A DNA stretch of 64,000 bases from Pieris napi (GCF_905475465.1 NC_062244.1:11092001-11156000), one strand, 5' to 3'; shown: positions 13,901-28,900, counted from the first letter of the stretch. The notes: generated by a model from the letters alone, not told the origin. Made by a program: numbers and translations.

Positions 13901-16900
13901 TTACCAATGTATCAGTGTGCCGTTGGCAAGCTTATATCAATAAAAAAAATCAAACGCATATATGAAACTTCGTGGGCTGCGGCTTGTAAAAATGTATAAA
14001 GTATATCATAATTATTTCAGGTATGTAATGTGTTATTCGCTTACATTGTTGGTGTTAAACTTCCGTGGTAATACAATTTTCCAACATGGAGTGAGTCAGT
14101 TGAGAAGATTCTTGCAGGCAGAGCGTGTAGACAAGAAGTTAATCGAAAAAGCGCTCACTCACTTTCGATATTGGTGGTTTAGGTAATAATAGATTAGTAA
14201 ACTAGAATAGTAATGAAATAATAATAATAATATATGTCGCAATAACTTACTTGACTTAATATCCTGAAACCCCTAAATGGGGCAGAGGGCGTCCATAGTG
14301 AGTCCATCGCGTTCTTGAGCCCCTTATTTCACCTCGCTCCAAGTCTTTCCAGCTCTCTTTGCCTCATCTGCAACTGTACGGCTCCTCGTTTGCCTGGGAT
14401 GGCCACGCTTGGGAATATGATTAGGATCCCTTCGGAGTGTATAGCCTATTCATTTCCATTTGCCTTACTTGATCTGCTGCTGCTTGACAGCGCTCCCAAT
14501 ATTGCTCGTTAGAGATCTTTTCGGGCCAATAGATGCCCAGGATACGGTGTAGACAGCGGTTGAGGAAGACTTGGAGTCGGTGCGAGATGTCTTTGGTGAC
14601 CTTCCACGTTTCGCAGCCATAGAGCAGCAAAGATTTGACGTTGGAATATTTTATACATGAAAATTTATACATATAGTTAGCAAAATAGTAGAAAATAAAA
14701 GTAATATATAAAGAAAATTGGAAAACGCTTTCTCGCTTAGGACGTGTATTGAGTGAGTCAGTGAATACGTCTTAAATTTTACTTAATTATTTTTGTATAC
14801 ATATTTATTATTTGTTTCAGAACAAAAGGAATGAATATGCAAAGTCTTATGAATGAACGCATTGGTGTTGTTTTTAGACAAGAACTGAACTATTATTTTT
14901 TTAAAAGGTATATAATAAATTTAAATACACCATTATTAATACTAATATAGAACAACAGTTTTTACTACACACTCGACGCATATCTTTCATGAGTTTGATT
15001 CCGGATAACTCAACTCAAAGTCAAAATAATTTTATTCATATAGTGGTAGGGGAGCCCAAGAGGGGATTTCGGGATTTACTAAAGCGCGGCAGATTAATAT
15101 ATAGGGGGATACCTTGTACCCGGTTAAGTACCTCCACAAAATATGAGGCCCATATATAAGGCCGCACGTGAAGGAGACAGGATCAGTTTAGTAAAAAAAA
15201 ATTGACCATCAGAAATTCCCGAGCGCGTCAGATTAAGGTAGGGTGAGTTAATTACATCCTAAAAAGTGTATATTCCACTAATCTGACAATTTGAGAGTGA
15301 CGGAAAAAAAGGGGAGGGCAACAAAGTTGTAAAAAAAAAACGTCATCTCGACATTCTCGAGCGTAGCTAATTTTTTTTTTATTTTGAAGGAAATAATTCA
15401 AGAATAATGAAAAATATATAATCTGACGATTTCCGCAAGCCGAAATAACAAAAATTCGTCGATAAAGTTAAATGCGTGCAGCTGCGTGATGCCTACATTT
15501 CCTTAAACCAATCGGAATCTACTAAACGGCGTTCTAAATATTTCCCTCAAAATTACATTTCCTGTGAATTTGAACCGATTCGGACCGATAGATTTTGAGA
15601 AATTTTGAAAAATCTTAAAAAAATAAGAAATATTTTTTTTTAAAGTGGTTTCTTTATCGATCAACTTCAAAAACTAATCCGCCTTTGAGCTTGAAAAACC
15701 ACGTCGATCGCCACCAAGCTGGTCAAAAGCGGTTGATTCGTTCGAGAGATATCGTACACGAAAGAAACCCGAAAAAGTATTTTTTCGGGATTACTCCGAA
15801 ATTTGTGGTTCGATCAATTAAAATTGCAAAATTACTTATGAGGATGATAAAACTGCGTCGAATGCCGCCAACCGCGTGAAAATTGCTTGATCCATTCAAA
15901 AGTTATTGCGGTTTGAAAATTTCAAAAATAGTGTTCTATGAAACTTCTATCAGACTTTCGAGCTGGGAGAGCTCAAATGCATAGAAATGTTATTTCTTTG
16001 AACTCAGCGAGCTCAAAATATCAATTTTAAGCGCCCAGGAATGGAATTAGCGGGAAGTTGCAGGGATGGCCCTTTAGGTGAACCGTTTTTCTATTTTTTT
16101 TTTGTCAGATCAGGCGAATCCCTCTAGATAATCGTCAGATTATGAAACAGTACGTTTAGAACATAAAGATGAACCACATATATCTTAATCTGACGCGCTT
16201 GAGTATTTCAAAATTGCGATTTTTTTTTGCAAATTAAGAAAATGGCTGTGGGTTTGCGTCCCATCGAAATCGTCAGATTAGTGAATGAGAGCTTTTTTTT
16301 GGTGCACTTAACACTCCCTTAGAAAATCTGACGCGCTCGATAAATTTTTTTTTTTTTTAATTTTCAACCCTTAAATACAACCACCCGCCTCATGCAAACG
16401 ATCAGATTAACATACGTACATTATTAAAAATACGTCGGGCATTGATGCTATCAATATCTGACGCGCTCGAGGATGTCCATGCAACAGTTTTTTTTTACAT
16501 ATTTAACTATCTATAGCCGCTTCCCCCACCGATGAAAAGGAATTTATCATATAACATTTTTTTCTTCTTTTTATCTAAGCTTTGCATCCCAATAGGTCTC
16601 TACGACGCTCGAGTAAATCCCCATTTAGCATCGTGGGCTCCCCTACCATAGGTAACCAAGTACACTTATGAACGTCAACAGAAAAGATGTTAAATTGATT
16701 CTGTCATTAGGACGATTTTAATAATCGTCAAATTTGAAAAAAGCTTTATTGATTAATTTACATTTAACAAGAGTTTTGAATTTATTCAGTGATATTTCTC
16801 TAATTTCGCTTGGGAGTTTGTTGTAAAAACCAATACAATTTCCATATAAGGAGTGGTTTATCTTCTGGAACCTGGTTGGTCGTGCGCTAAGATTAGTTCT

Positions 16901-19900
16901 ATTTCGAGTATTATACTGGTGAAAGTCACCATTTGTTTTAAAATTGGTTATATTTTTTGTACATACAACAAGACTTCAAGGATATATTGACCAGATAGTG
17001 TCATAAGAAAGATAATACGGGGTGAAAGGCAAGATTGATGAAATCTGACGCCAATAATATTGGAGTAACCGTCACTGCATTATTGGAACGAAGTTCCATA
17101 TCGCGCGTAGTGAAAGGGGGCTAGACGGAAAAAAATCTTACGAAAAGTTGTCACGACACTTTTTTGCTATTTGCAATTGTAATACACCGGTTCTCGTCCG
17201 ATCACCAAAGTTAAGCAACGCCGGGCGATGTCAGTACTTGGATGGGTGACCAACACCTCGTGATGTTGGCTTTTTTTTCTTCTTTTCGTAGGGACAAGAA
17301 ATTTAAATTATTTTTGGAATCTCTTAACTAAATTAGTCGTAGTGAACGTACACCAGAATCCCTGTACAATAAATGCGGGGTCCTTAGTTTCCTTGCAAAA
17401 TACAATACCTTTAAAAAATATTCATTGTAATTCTGCGAATTCAAAACTTAGTGAACTAATATAACAACGAGAACACCTTATACAAGGAGATGAACCAGAT
17501 GAGACTGAATTAAAATATCTGAACCACGAAATACGAAATATGCTTATTAATTGTGCCACTTAATTTTATATTTAGGTTATTTTACTATTTAATCCTAGCG
17601 TAGCACAAGGACATCATACTTCTTCCTCTTCTAGATTCCTGGTCTCTTAAAACTTTAATAGACGATGAAATATAATATTGATGTCGAGAAAATCTATCAT
17701 ACTGTTATGATACCATTTAAAATATAAATTAATCGAAAGGAACTTCGTTCCATCCGGGTGTCCCTTGACACCTCTCAAGTTTTTTTATTTATTTATTATT
17801 AGAACAATTGAAGCCACCGACACTTTGCTGCATGGCGGCGAGAGTCTTCAAAGACAACTTGTGAGTGCAGCAGCTCAGTGGTTCTTCCTACCTGGGGAAA
17901 TAATAGTGCGGGAGATGGATTTAAGTCCCTGGATATACATAGTGCACAGAGGAAGTATTCTTATTAAGCAGAATGATGAGGAATTGGCCAAGTTAACCAA
18001 GGTATCTTACTTTGCTTTAACTTAGCACTTCTTTGATTTGCATAAATTTCGATTTTTACTATACTGTAACCACGGAGAGTGTTCAGAAGAGTTGTTGGAA
18101 TTAATTTTAGCTGAGTTTCGTCATCGGACGTTAAGGCAGAATATAAAATACCATAGGGTCATATGCATCTCCGACCTCCGTCGTTCCACAACTGAGCGTT
18201 TCTTAAGGCAGTTTTTGCCGCGCACCACTTCTATGTGGAAACATCTGCTCACTGAAGTATTTTCTAACCAATTTGACTTGTACCATTTGTTGTGTTGTAA
18301 CATTTATGTTAACTATAATTTTCAGGTATTTTAGAAAGATTATATATTATGATATGGTGAACTTTAATAGATAAATAACACAACTTTAATTTGCTTTAGG
18401 GATCCATATTTGGCCAATTGGATGGTACTAAACCAAGGCCCGTCCGTATAACAGCGTATGCTGATGGCTACGCGGACCTGTTGCAAATCTCTATAAAGGA
18501 TTTCCAGGATGTTGTTGAAGACGAGGTAATTAGGCTAGCAATCGTCTATTACCTATTATTATTTATTACTTAAGATGTCATGTGGAACATGGTGTAATGG
18601 TTGATCCTTACAAACGTTGTGTAAAAAAAACTTGGCGATTAAAAAGAGTGGCGGAGAGTTTATTGCCAGTTTTTCTATTCCGTTCTACACCCTTGATTTG
18701 AAAACTGGCAGTAAATGTAAAATTAGAAGCATTTTTTTCTTTTTTGACGTTCATAAGTGTACATTGTATGAATAAATGATTTTTGGCTTTGACTTTTGAC
18801 GTAATCAGCACCAAATAGATCTCTACTAGCTAAAAGATTCATGAATGAACCCCTTTTTATAGAGAATACTCTTACTTGAAATAGAATCTCTAAGTTGTAC
18901 TGAAATAACTTTTATTTAATAAGCTTTACAGGTCATGGCTAAGAGCCACTTTAAGACGAGGTTAGAAAAATGTTAAAATGGAAACATTTTAATTTCTTAA
19001 AACTCAGTTTTAGAATTTAAAGAAAATTGTTTAAGACTTTTTTACATTTTAGACAAGGGAGCGGATGAAACACAACCCTTCGATGAAGCACGATTTCATG
19101 CCATTGAAGAATACAGTACCAGAAAATCCTTACAATACTCTATCGTTTATACTCCGCGGGCGCAAAACTATAAAAATGCCAGTAAAGTTGTTATTACTAC
19201 CTCTAAACGTTTGATCTTGAGAGCAGTGTTGGTCTAGTGGCTTCAGCATGCGACTCTCATACCTGAGGTCGTAGGTTCGATCCCCGGCTGCGCATACTAT
19301 GTGCGCATTTAACATTTAACATTTGCTCGAACGGTGAAGGAAAACATCGTGAGGAAACCGACATGTCTTAGACCCAAAAAGTCGACGGCGTGTGTCAGGC
19401 ACTGGAAGCTGATCACCTACTTGCCTATTAGATTTAAAAATGATTATGAAAAAGATTCAGAAATCTGAGGCCTTAAGAGGTTGTAGCGCCACTGATTTTT
19501 TTTTATTTAATCATTTGATCATAGCTTATCTTTATACGCTGTCCACTTCTGACTTTATTTAATATCACATTAAATTTCTCAACCTTTAATGCAACATATG
19601 TATAAACCGTTATTATATTATGTTCACTTTTTGTGGGATCATATACTATAATACAGTATTTCGGGATTAAATACTCCCACACCTCGCACGAGTAAAGCTT
19701 TTGCGTCTGCCCTAGATACTGCAGATGTATATATATACTGCCTTGCGATTCTGTAACTCACTTTTCGAACTCGCACAGCGGATTTCGGCGGCGCCAAGCA
19801 ATAAACTACAAGCTCCCTCCTTATCAGAATGCCAAATCGTAAAATGACTGCTTCACGACTGATTTGAGCGCGACCGCCGCTGCGAAAAAAGTTGTGCGAG

Positions 19901-22900
19901 TTCGAAAAGTGAGTTACAAAATCGCGAGGCTGGTCCGTAGCTACAGCCGTAAGCGGTGTTGGTGGATAGGCGCTAAGTACTCACCATCAATATGTTTGAA
20001 GCGACATATACAATATAATGTTCTAATATACAGAAAATAAATTATATCTCTCCCATCGCATTAAGTAGGGTGTTAAGATGGCACTTTTCACACACGTGAT
20101 TAGACAGATTATTTTTATAATTATAGGCATATTTATTCATAAATCTTTTTTTAGTGGATGAATACTCCCATTCGAGCAAAAGCAGGAACATGGTACGCAC
20201 GCTGGCTTTACCTGTGCTGGTTTTTTTGCCCTTTCATCACAGTTTTTATAGTATTACTAGCGAAAGCTGTACCAGACGAATACGAACTAAATATATATTG
20301 GGTTCTATTTATTTTGGATTTACTTCACATAGCGTATTTGATTACTGAATTTTATACGGTAAGTAATGCGTATCTAACTTCAGTCAACCTAATCTCTCTT
20401 CTCGTAGTCTTGGCTAAAGTATTGTACCGTCTCTTTCTGTCATATTGTGTTTACACTGTGATGAAAAAGGAAAGATGATTACGATAGTTCAATGTATATG
20501 TATGTTTTGTTTCTTAGCCGATCATGACGAATTGGTAATAGTCACCCCACTGTATAGTAGTCTCATAGAAACAACATTTAATTTTAAGCATCTTAGGAGG
20601 AGAATCTTCCACACAGGGTCAAATAAGTGTATCAATATTTAACTTATTAATTTCTCTTGTTAGAATAATATAGATACGCATTAAATGTATACATTTGCGT
20701 GTACTCAGATTCATTGGAAGGCATTTTAAATTAGAAAATGCCTTTTGTATTATACATAAGAATATTGACTATTAACAGCTATTGACTGGCTAATACTTGG
20801 ATTAATGATTTCGTTGGAAGAATAAATTGTCTCTGGTCATAAACGTCACGTTTATAATGAATATGTTAACGTAAAATTGTAAACACCGTTAGATTGTAAT
20901 CTATCTCGCGAGATTATAAACTGTCGAAAGATTGTGAACCTCAGCTTACTGCTTACAATTTAACGTATTATTATTCGGTAGATTGTACTACACTAACTTA
21001 GTTATCATTCAAACTTCTTTGGTCAATTACAGATTAATTTATTTTCCAACAATTTCATATAACTACCGAATAATAATACGTTAAATTGTAAGCAGTTCGT
21101 TGAGGTTCACAATCTTTCGACAGTTTATAATCTCGCGAGATAGATTACAATCTAACGGTGTTTACAATTTTACGGTGACAAATACACCATCTTGCCAGTT
21201 CTTCTTGCCCGCTCTACGCCCTTGACTTGCGAACTGGTAGTAAATGTAAATTTAGAATCAATTTAACATCTTTTCTGCTGACGTTCGAAGTGTACTTGGT
21301 TATCTATATGAATAAAGTTATTTTGAGTTTGAATTTAACCAAATATTTGTTGCGTTCATAATAAAATTTGTTTTAGTTTGAACTACTCGTCCTAAACAAT
21401 AAATGCGTTGAGAGAATCCAAAAATGGCATATGTTTAAACACTGTGGATATTACCTGGATATTCTGTCCTTAACCATACCTATATTAACCCACTTAACTG
21501 GACAATGGAACTACCGCCTTGCAAGATTATTGAGGCTCAGATTGTTTTATTACTACCATCATCATTTCTGTAAAGGATTTAAGGTAATATCAGGCGGGCT
21601 GAAAAAATCGTAGCCTAACATAAAAAAATTTTTTTCGATAGAATTTTATTCGGTCATACAATTATTCGATACTAATTGGCTATTGAGGTCTGAGGTCGCT
21701 GTTATTATTATGTTTCACTGTTTTATCGGTCACTAAGAAGTGTTTACTGTCGCCTATAGACTATGATAAACATAATTTGTTGTAATTTTTAAGTTAAAAA
21801 AAAAGTTAAATTCTGTACGTAATATCCCGTTTACTACGTATCGCCCAGGATTTTAAATAGTTCCGTTGCTAAAACATGTTTTGCACTATTAATTAAATAA
21901 ACAACTAAAGTAATATATTATAATGGCAGAACAAAAACTATTTACGTAAGATGCCTTGAAAATTGTGATTTGTAATTGAAGTGTTATTGAACAAAATTAC
22001 TATTATACCTTTTACTGTCCAAAAAGCATTACAACTTAGATAATATATTATGTTATGATAAATCGAAAATTTAATTCAATTAATTTATGAGTTTTTACTT
22101 TTTTTAACGGTTTTTAACATGATGTATACGATTTAAGCTTTTACACCAGTTAAATGATACCGCCGCCCATTTTAATTCCACAGCACTCGCGAGTGCGTTG
22201 CCGGCCTTTTAAGAATTGAAACGCTCTTTTGTTGAAGGACCCTAAGTCATATTTTCATTATATGGTACGGGAATCTTGTTTAATACTAGATCTTTGTGAA
22301 ATTTCTCGTTTAAAATGAAATTCATATTTCAGAGTCAAATAGCGCCAGTTTTATTAAAGTTTGCGATCGTTTTTTTAACCATTCACGGCATGACTTGTGG
22401 TTGGATTTACGTGGCTTGTCAACGTATGTTTTCATGTTGCTTTCATATATTTCTTTAAAATTAATATACTAAGACTGAATTGTTTCATACCATTTAGATC
22501 TATGAACTGATATTTTATATAGCACAAGTGGCAAACGGGCTGGACAACACCTGATGTTAAGGAATACCGCCCATGGACACTCTAAGTCAGATATGGAAAT
22601 CGCCAGTGGGCAGCAGGTTCCACATATTGGTGGTGCACGGCAAAAGATGCCATAAAAAACGCTCAGTTTTAGAGCGAAGGACGTCGCGGTGGTACGGATG
22701 GAATTTCGTATTCTGCCATTTGATTCTGACATTCGATGATGAAACTCATCTTCATTAATACGAATTATTGTGTGTTATATGTGGGTCATTTAGATATCCC
22801 AAGTTAAACTTTTAATTAATACCAACTAGAAACACTGTTTCGCCAGAATTTTAAGCCATAATCTCCATCTGCGTTTATCACTACATACATTGTGAAGCCA

Positions 22901-25900
22901 ACAAACAATTTATATTTCTAAAAATCTTCCAGATGAAAAGTTTCCCCTACGCGTAGAGAAACTTCCTCGATACATAAAGGCAACCATAGATTATGATGAA
23001 TGGGTAAATCCACAGGATAGAAAAGGAGGTTAGACAGTACAAAAGAATATTTGTCACGTTCTTTTGTTAAATAAGAGTTATGTGTAATCATATTTCAGTG
23101 GAAAATGTCTATTGCAGTTTTGGATAGAGTTTTAACCAACGGGTTGTAGCTAGTACCTTTGAATTCCCCTCGGCTGTTATTTACTAACAGTAATAATAAT
23201 TCCGAGAAAGCTGGTTATACTATGTATTTTATATTAGTAATTCGACACTTTTGTAAGCAATTCGTTGCGCTAATATCGCCTAGGGATCGCGCAGTACAAA
23301 AGGCATTTTGAAGAAGCAATATAAACCACCAGCACATGCTTCTGATCTACTAGACAAAATAAACGGGTTGCTAATCTAGTCATAAAGGTTTATATTTGCT
23401 TTCATTTTTTTTTAAGAATTTAGGTTTGACGTTTGAGTTGTGTTATTTTTTTTAAAAGAAAATCTATTGTTGCACATAATAATTTATGAATTTTTAGAAT
23501 AGTAGTTTTTTTTTATCCTAGGTAGGTCTTCACATATAATTATCAAATCAATGTATACAAAATATTGTAAAAACTATTAAGTGTAAGTATGGAGTTTCTT
23601 GCCCATTCTTCTCCATATGAAACTATATTTTGGAAGGTCATCTTTTTTTATATTTTTAACTTGGAATGTTGACTCTCAAAAATGCCTTTTAAATAGGCCT
23701 AATTAAAATAAATTATTTGACTTTGATATTAAGCAAAGATGCTTTAGCCCATTAAAGCTAGACTATAATGTTAATAGCATAAATGTGCTAACTAATTAAA
23801 ATGTTGTAAAACTCATCATTCTGAAACCCGGAAAGATGTTCAAAGAGGTTACCTTTTTAATATAACTGGAGGCAAACGGGTAGGAGGCTAGTGATAACTT
23901 AAAATCAGGTGACACCCATGACAACGCCCCCATGGACACAGTATCAAAAGGCTCGCAAGTGCGTGGCCGGCGTTTTAAGAATTAGTTAGTTTTTTTTTAT
24001 TTTCGTTATTTTTTTTTAATAATTAACGAAAATCATTTAGGTTGCCCTCGTCTTACGAAGAACTTCCTTGTCGATGGCAAACTGAAATTTGGTTTAATTG
24101 TACCCAAAAGTTGGATGGATGACTATATTGTTGCTATAACATATATTCTTGTGATTTATTCACATACGGAAATCGATCTTGTGAGTATTTACTCGCGAGC
24201 CATCACATAACAGAAAATCAGAAAAGAAACACCTAAATATAGTATTGAATAGGCAAGATTATTTGGCTTTATTTTTTATTATAAATGGACACTCACCGCC
24301 AGAGGGCATTGCCGGCCTTTTAAGAATTGGTACGCTCTTTTCTAGAAGGACCCTATGTCAAAATACTTCAGTAGGCACCTGAGGTGGTTTCACATAGTAG
24401 TGGTGCGCGGCAGAAACTGCCTTAATTTATCGATTAGAAATTTTGATTTTAAATATTGAAGTATAGAATAAATAGGAATGCGAGCATTCTTTAAACTATA
24501 CAAAGAGGAAAAAGTACTACAAAACCAACCCTGCTTATCACAATATATCTCTAATCTTAATATATATAAATTACGTGTCACGTTGTTGTCCGCTATGGAC
24601 TCCTAAACTACCGAACCGATTTCAATCAATTTTGCACACCGTGTGCGGTTTGATCTAACTTATAAGATAGGATAGCGTACATCTCAATTTATACCCGCAA
24701 TATTATTTTATTGCAAAATATTCGTTTATTATTTGATAGTCACAATTCTCTCAGATGGCGCTGTGTTGAAAGTACCAACGTTTCACATAAGCTACAATTT
24801 AATGGCATAACCACCAATAAAGCGTGGTGGTCCCCATGACTGGTGTTCTCCTGCCGTTTATTTTGAATAGTTTACCACTATGTGATATAACAAAAACCTT
24901 AGCCACAGCAACGCTTGGCCGGTCTGCTAGTATTATATATAATCATACGCCTTATAAATTGAAGTATAGAATAAATAGTAATGCGCGCGTTCTCTGAACA
25001 ATGACGAAAAAGTACCACAAAACCAACACTGCCTCTGTTATATGACTTAACATAATCTCAATTGTAGGTGGTACCTTTAACACTGAATGAAACATATTAC
25101 AAAATCTTTTTATACTTTATAATTCACCCGATGGAGATTTGGATACTGAGTTGTGCCATAAGCGCTGTGTTTACGAAATTACGTGAACTGTACACCTATG
25201 ATTATGACGTGCAAAGTTTAATATTATATCTGGAACATAGCGGATTATGTCCAGTACTACTTGACTCCGTGAAGAAGTATACCAAGCAGTTATGGCAAAG
25301 ACAGAGAGGTATGTATAATCATACAATATTCATTAATTGTATTAATCAAAACTATTTCCAGTGAAAATTACTTAAAATTCTGAATACAATCATTTGTGTT
25401 ATGAACGCTGCTTTTTGAAGGTTAGAACAAATTTTTAGTACCCGCTGTAAACTTAATCGTATGACATACAAATACTGGGTACATATATATTGTATATTTT
25501 TATTGAAATGAAATATATCTCTTAAACTGAATATATTAACAAATATAATATAGTTATTACTGGGATAAAGCCCTTACCCTCCTGTATTTCATACTTTTCC
25601 CCCCTATATATAGGATAACTTCAATGTTCTTGGTCGCAATCCATAACTACGTTCCTCTGCTAAGGAGTCACTCCAGTTACCTTCACATAGGAACAACTTT
25701 TTCAATTCCTCCCTTCAACAATACTGCCATTCGATTGTGGAATGATCTGTCTGTTTCCGTGCAGACCTGTCTGAGTAAATATAATATTAATAAACAACAT
25801 TATTCTATCGATAAATTTATTTAATTTTACCTTTGTAAAGAAGTACATTATCTGTCTCTCCTGTTTTGTGTGATTGTAATGTACATATTTACACAAACTG

Positions 25901-28900
25901 TTATTATTATTATATGCTTATAAAACGAACTACAAAGGAATGAATATTATGTATAAATAAAACAAGGAAGGAAAATAATGCTTTTGAAGTCTCGACTGTA
26001 ACATTCCTTCTTGAATGTACCTATGGAGATTTAATATTATTATAGACATCGCGAACTAAATACACAATTACTAGTAACAATTTATATTTAATTTGAATCA
26101 CACAATTGTGCTTGAAGTTAGGCATTGAGATATTTTTGGCCAAAACTCTTCGAAGTCCAGATTAAGCATTCTGTTTTTTCTCCTTCATCAAGGATATGCA
26201 TATTTAAAACTCAAGCTTTTGTGAATAGCTAAAAATTTTACAAAACATTGAACACAACAAACAGATATTATGAATAGTCCAGGTAGATAACAGGTAGATA
26301 TTAGAGCGACTCATGGCCATGTGTAATACCTTTTCAGAATCCCTATTTGCGCCAAAACTTGTAATATAGAGTCACTTTTCGGTAGCGTAATTCTTTTTCA
26401 CAGTGGGGGCCGAAGTAAACAAAAAGTTATGGTTTGGAATTTTTTTTTTTATCGTATAACTTAATGTTATCTTCAATACACTCAATAAACAACTTTAAAT
26501 AGTATGTCTAACGCAAGAACTCATCAGTGCCAATCTAGTGGATATTATGAAAAATATACAGGATGTAGATTTTACTCTCATAAAATAAAGTATTAAAATA
26601 TACAATTTGATCTTTTTACAAGGTAATTGGCTGCCGGAATTAGCGCATCAGGCGCCGCAATGCCTTCGAGAAGACCTGTTAAGCGCCCTCTACATGCATC
26701 ACCTCGAAGCTCCGCCCCTTTTCCGTGACCTCCCTGAATATTTTCGACGGCAACTCGTAACAAAGCTACAGAGAGTGGTTATATTTCCTGGTAAGGTTTT
26801 GTAATGTATTGAAATAATGTATCATAATTGTTTTCTACCCTAAGCCTTTTTAGGTTAGTATTTAATAATTTCAGTACTACGTAGATTTGGGAACTAGTTT
26901 AATTTATTAAAATGTTGTTGTGCACTTGTTCTATTACAGTTGTATATTTCTTTACATAAAAATTTAAAAAAATCAGTGGGGCTACAATTTGATAGGCAAG
27001 TAGGTGATCAGCCTCCCGTGCCTAACGGCGTGTGTTATCGACTTTTTGGGTCTAAAGCAAGCCGGTTTTCTCGCGAGGTTTTCCTTCACCGTTCTAGCGA
27101 ATGTTAAATGCGCACATAGAAAGAAAATCATGTCCATTGGTGCAGAGTACACCACGGCTACTTGTCGATAATAAAACAGATGAAGTAATCTGTGACCAAG
27201 GTTCTTGTTGCTTTTATTGTCTAATACCTTCGTTTAATGTATACAAAATCAAGTGAAATACAAAATAAATTAACTTACTTTTATTACTTATTTAAAGGAA
27301 AATTCATTGTTAAGGAAGGTGATATATTTGCCTGCATGTACTTTATCCACGAGGGAGAGGTTGAGAAATGGTACACCGATAAGAGGTAATCATTCAGCAT
27401 TAATATAATTGAATTTCAAAGTTGTCCCTTTATTCAGAATTTGGTAAGATTATAGAATCAGTTTCATTACTCTGGTAGCACCTTTGCGAAGCAATCTTTG
27501 TATAATTTTTGCTAACAAACGCGTTTACAAAGTTATTCCGATCTCTTTGGACAACTTCTCGATTTTAGCTACTGTGACCTTCAAGATAGTCTAAGTCTGA
27601 GGAAGCGCAACACTTTCCTTCCTCACTACTACAACACATACAAAAAATATTCCCGTTAATTTAATCTTCTTCTTCTAAAGAGGGTGACTTACTATGATCG
27701 AAATAAGACCCATTCTATATTATTAATAATACGCTAATAAACTAATTCAAAAAATCTAAATCATTTATTCATTTAGGTAACACAATGTACACTTATGAAC
27801 GTCAAAAACGAAATACATATTAAATGCTTCTAATTTTACATTTACTGCCAGTTCTCAAATCAAGGGCGTAGAATGGACGAGTAGAACTGGCAATAAACAC
27901 TCCGCCACTCTTTTAAATCGCCAAGTTTTTTGTTTTATAAAATGTTTGTAAGGAGCCGCAAAATTTCACCATGTTCGATATCTTAAGTAATGAATAGTTA
28001 ATTAATAATAAAAAAAATTAACAAAGATTTGTTCTCTATCAGCAGTAGGCATGGTGAAATAGGAGCACGCACTTACATTCTCGTGGGAACAACCCGCATC
28101 ATCATCATCATCATCAATGGGTACATAGCCCCTTGTAGGCCTTAGCCTCCTCAAATATATTTCGCCATCGCAATCTATTTCGTGCTTCTTGCGTCGAACT
28201 TCGAACACCTATTGTTTCGAGATCATTGACATTTCCATCCATCAACGCAGTTTCGGTCTACCGGGTTTTCTCTTGACACCAGGTTGTGAGTTCAGCAAGG
28301 ACCTTGGGGTTCTGTCCCATGTCCCAACCGCTTATTGCATTTTATGAATTGGACGATATTGGCCACGTCAAGGATATTATAAAGTTATTCGTTGTAGCGA
28401 ATAAGCCCAACACCGTAGTCGCAAACTAATACGCCATAGAAAATTCAGCAAATAGTAAATACCTTTGTGTAGATGACGTGTGGTCGGATTATACTATATG
28501 TTTGGTTATAGACCGCAACATTAAACAAGTGCTTAATAGCCTCCATATATTATGTTAATATTAACAATCTACCTTTGTGATATATCGTATAGATTGAACT
28601 CAGTAGCTCTGCCTTTTTTATGTAATAGGAGGCAAACGGTAGGAGGCTCACCTGATGTTAAGTGATACCGCCGCCTATGGAGCCTCCTGCCCGTTTGCCC
28701 CCTATTCTATAAAAAAAAAAAAAACATTGCCAGAGAGCCCGCAAGTGCGTTGCCGGCCTTATTATTCCTATAATATAATATCCTATAAGTCTTGCTTTGA
28801 CCTTTTGTACATTTCAGTGGTGAAAAGAAAATGCTTTCATTATTATCAACGAATGGATACTTTGGATTGATACCCGGACTTTTCCCTAACACGCCGTACC

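Noticed and set aside
23004..23009. Alternative donor GTAAAT for exon 19
   Set aside because: It would put exon 20 in a frame with an early stop; the GTTAGA site at 23029 keeps the pore loop in frame.
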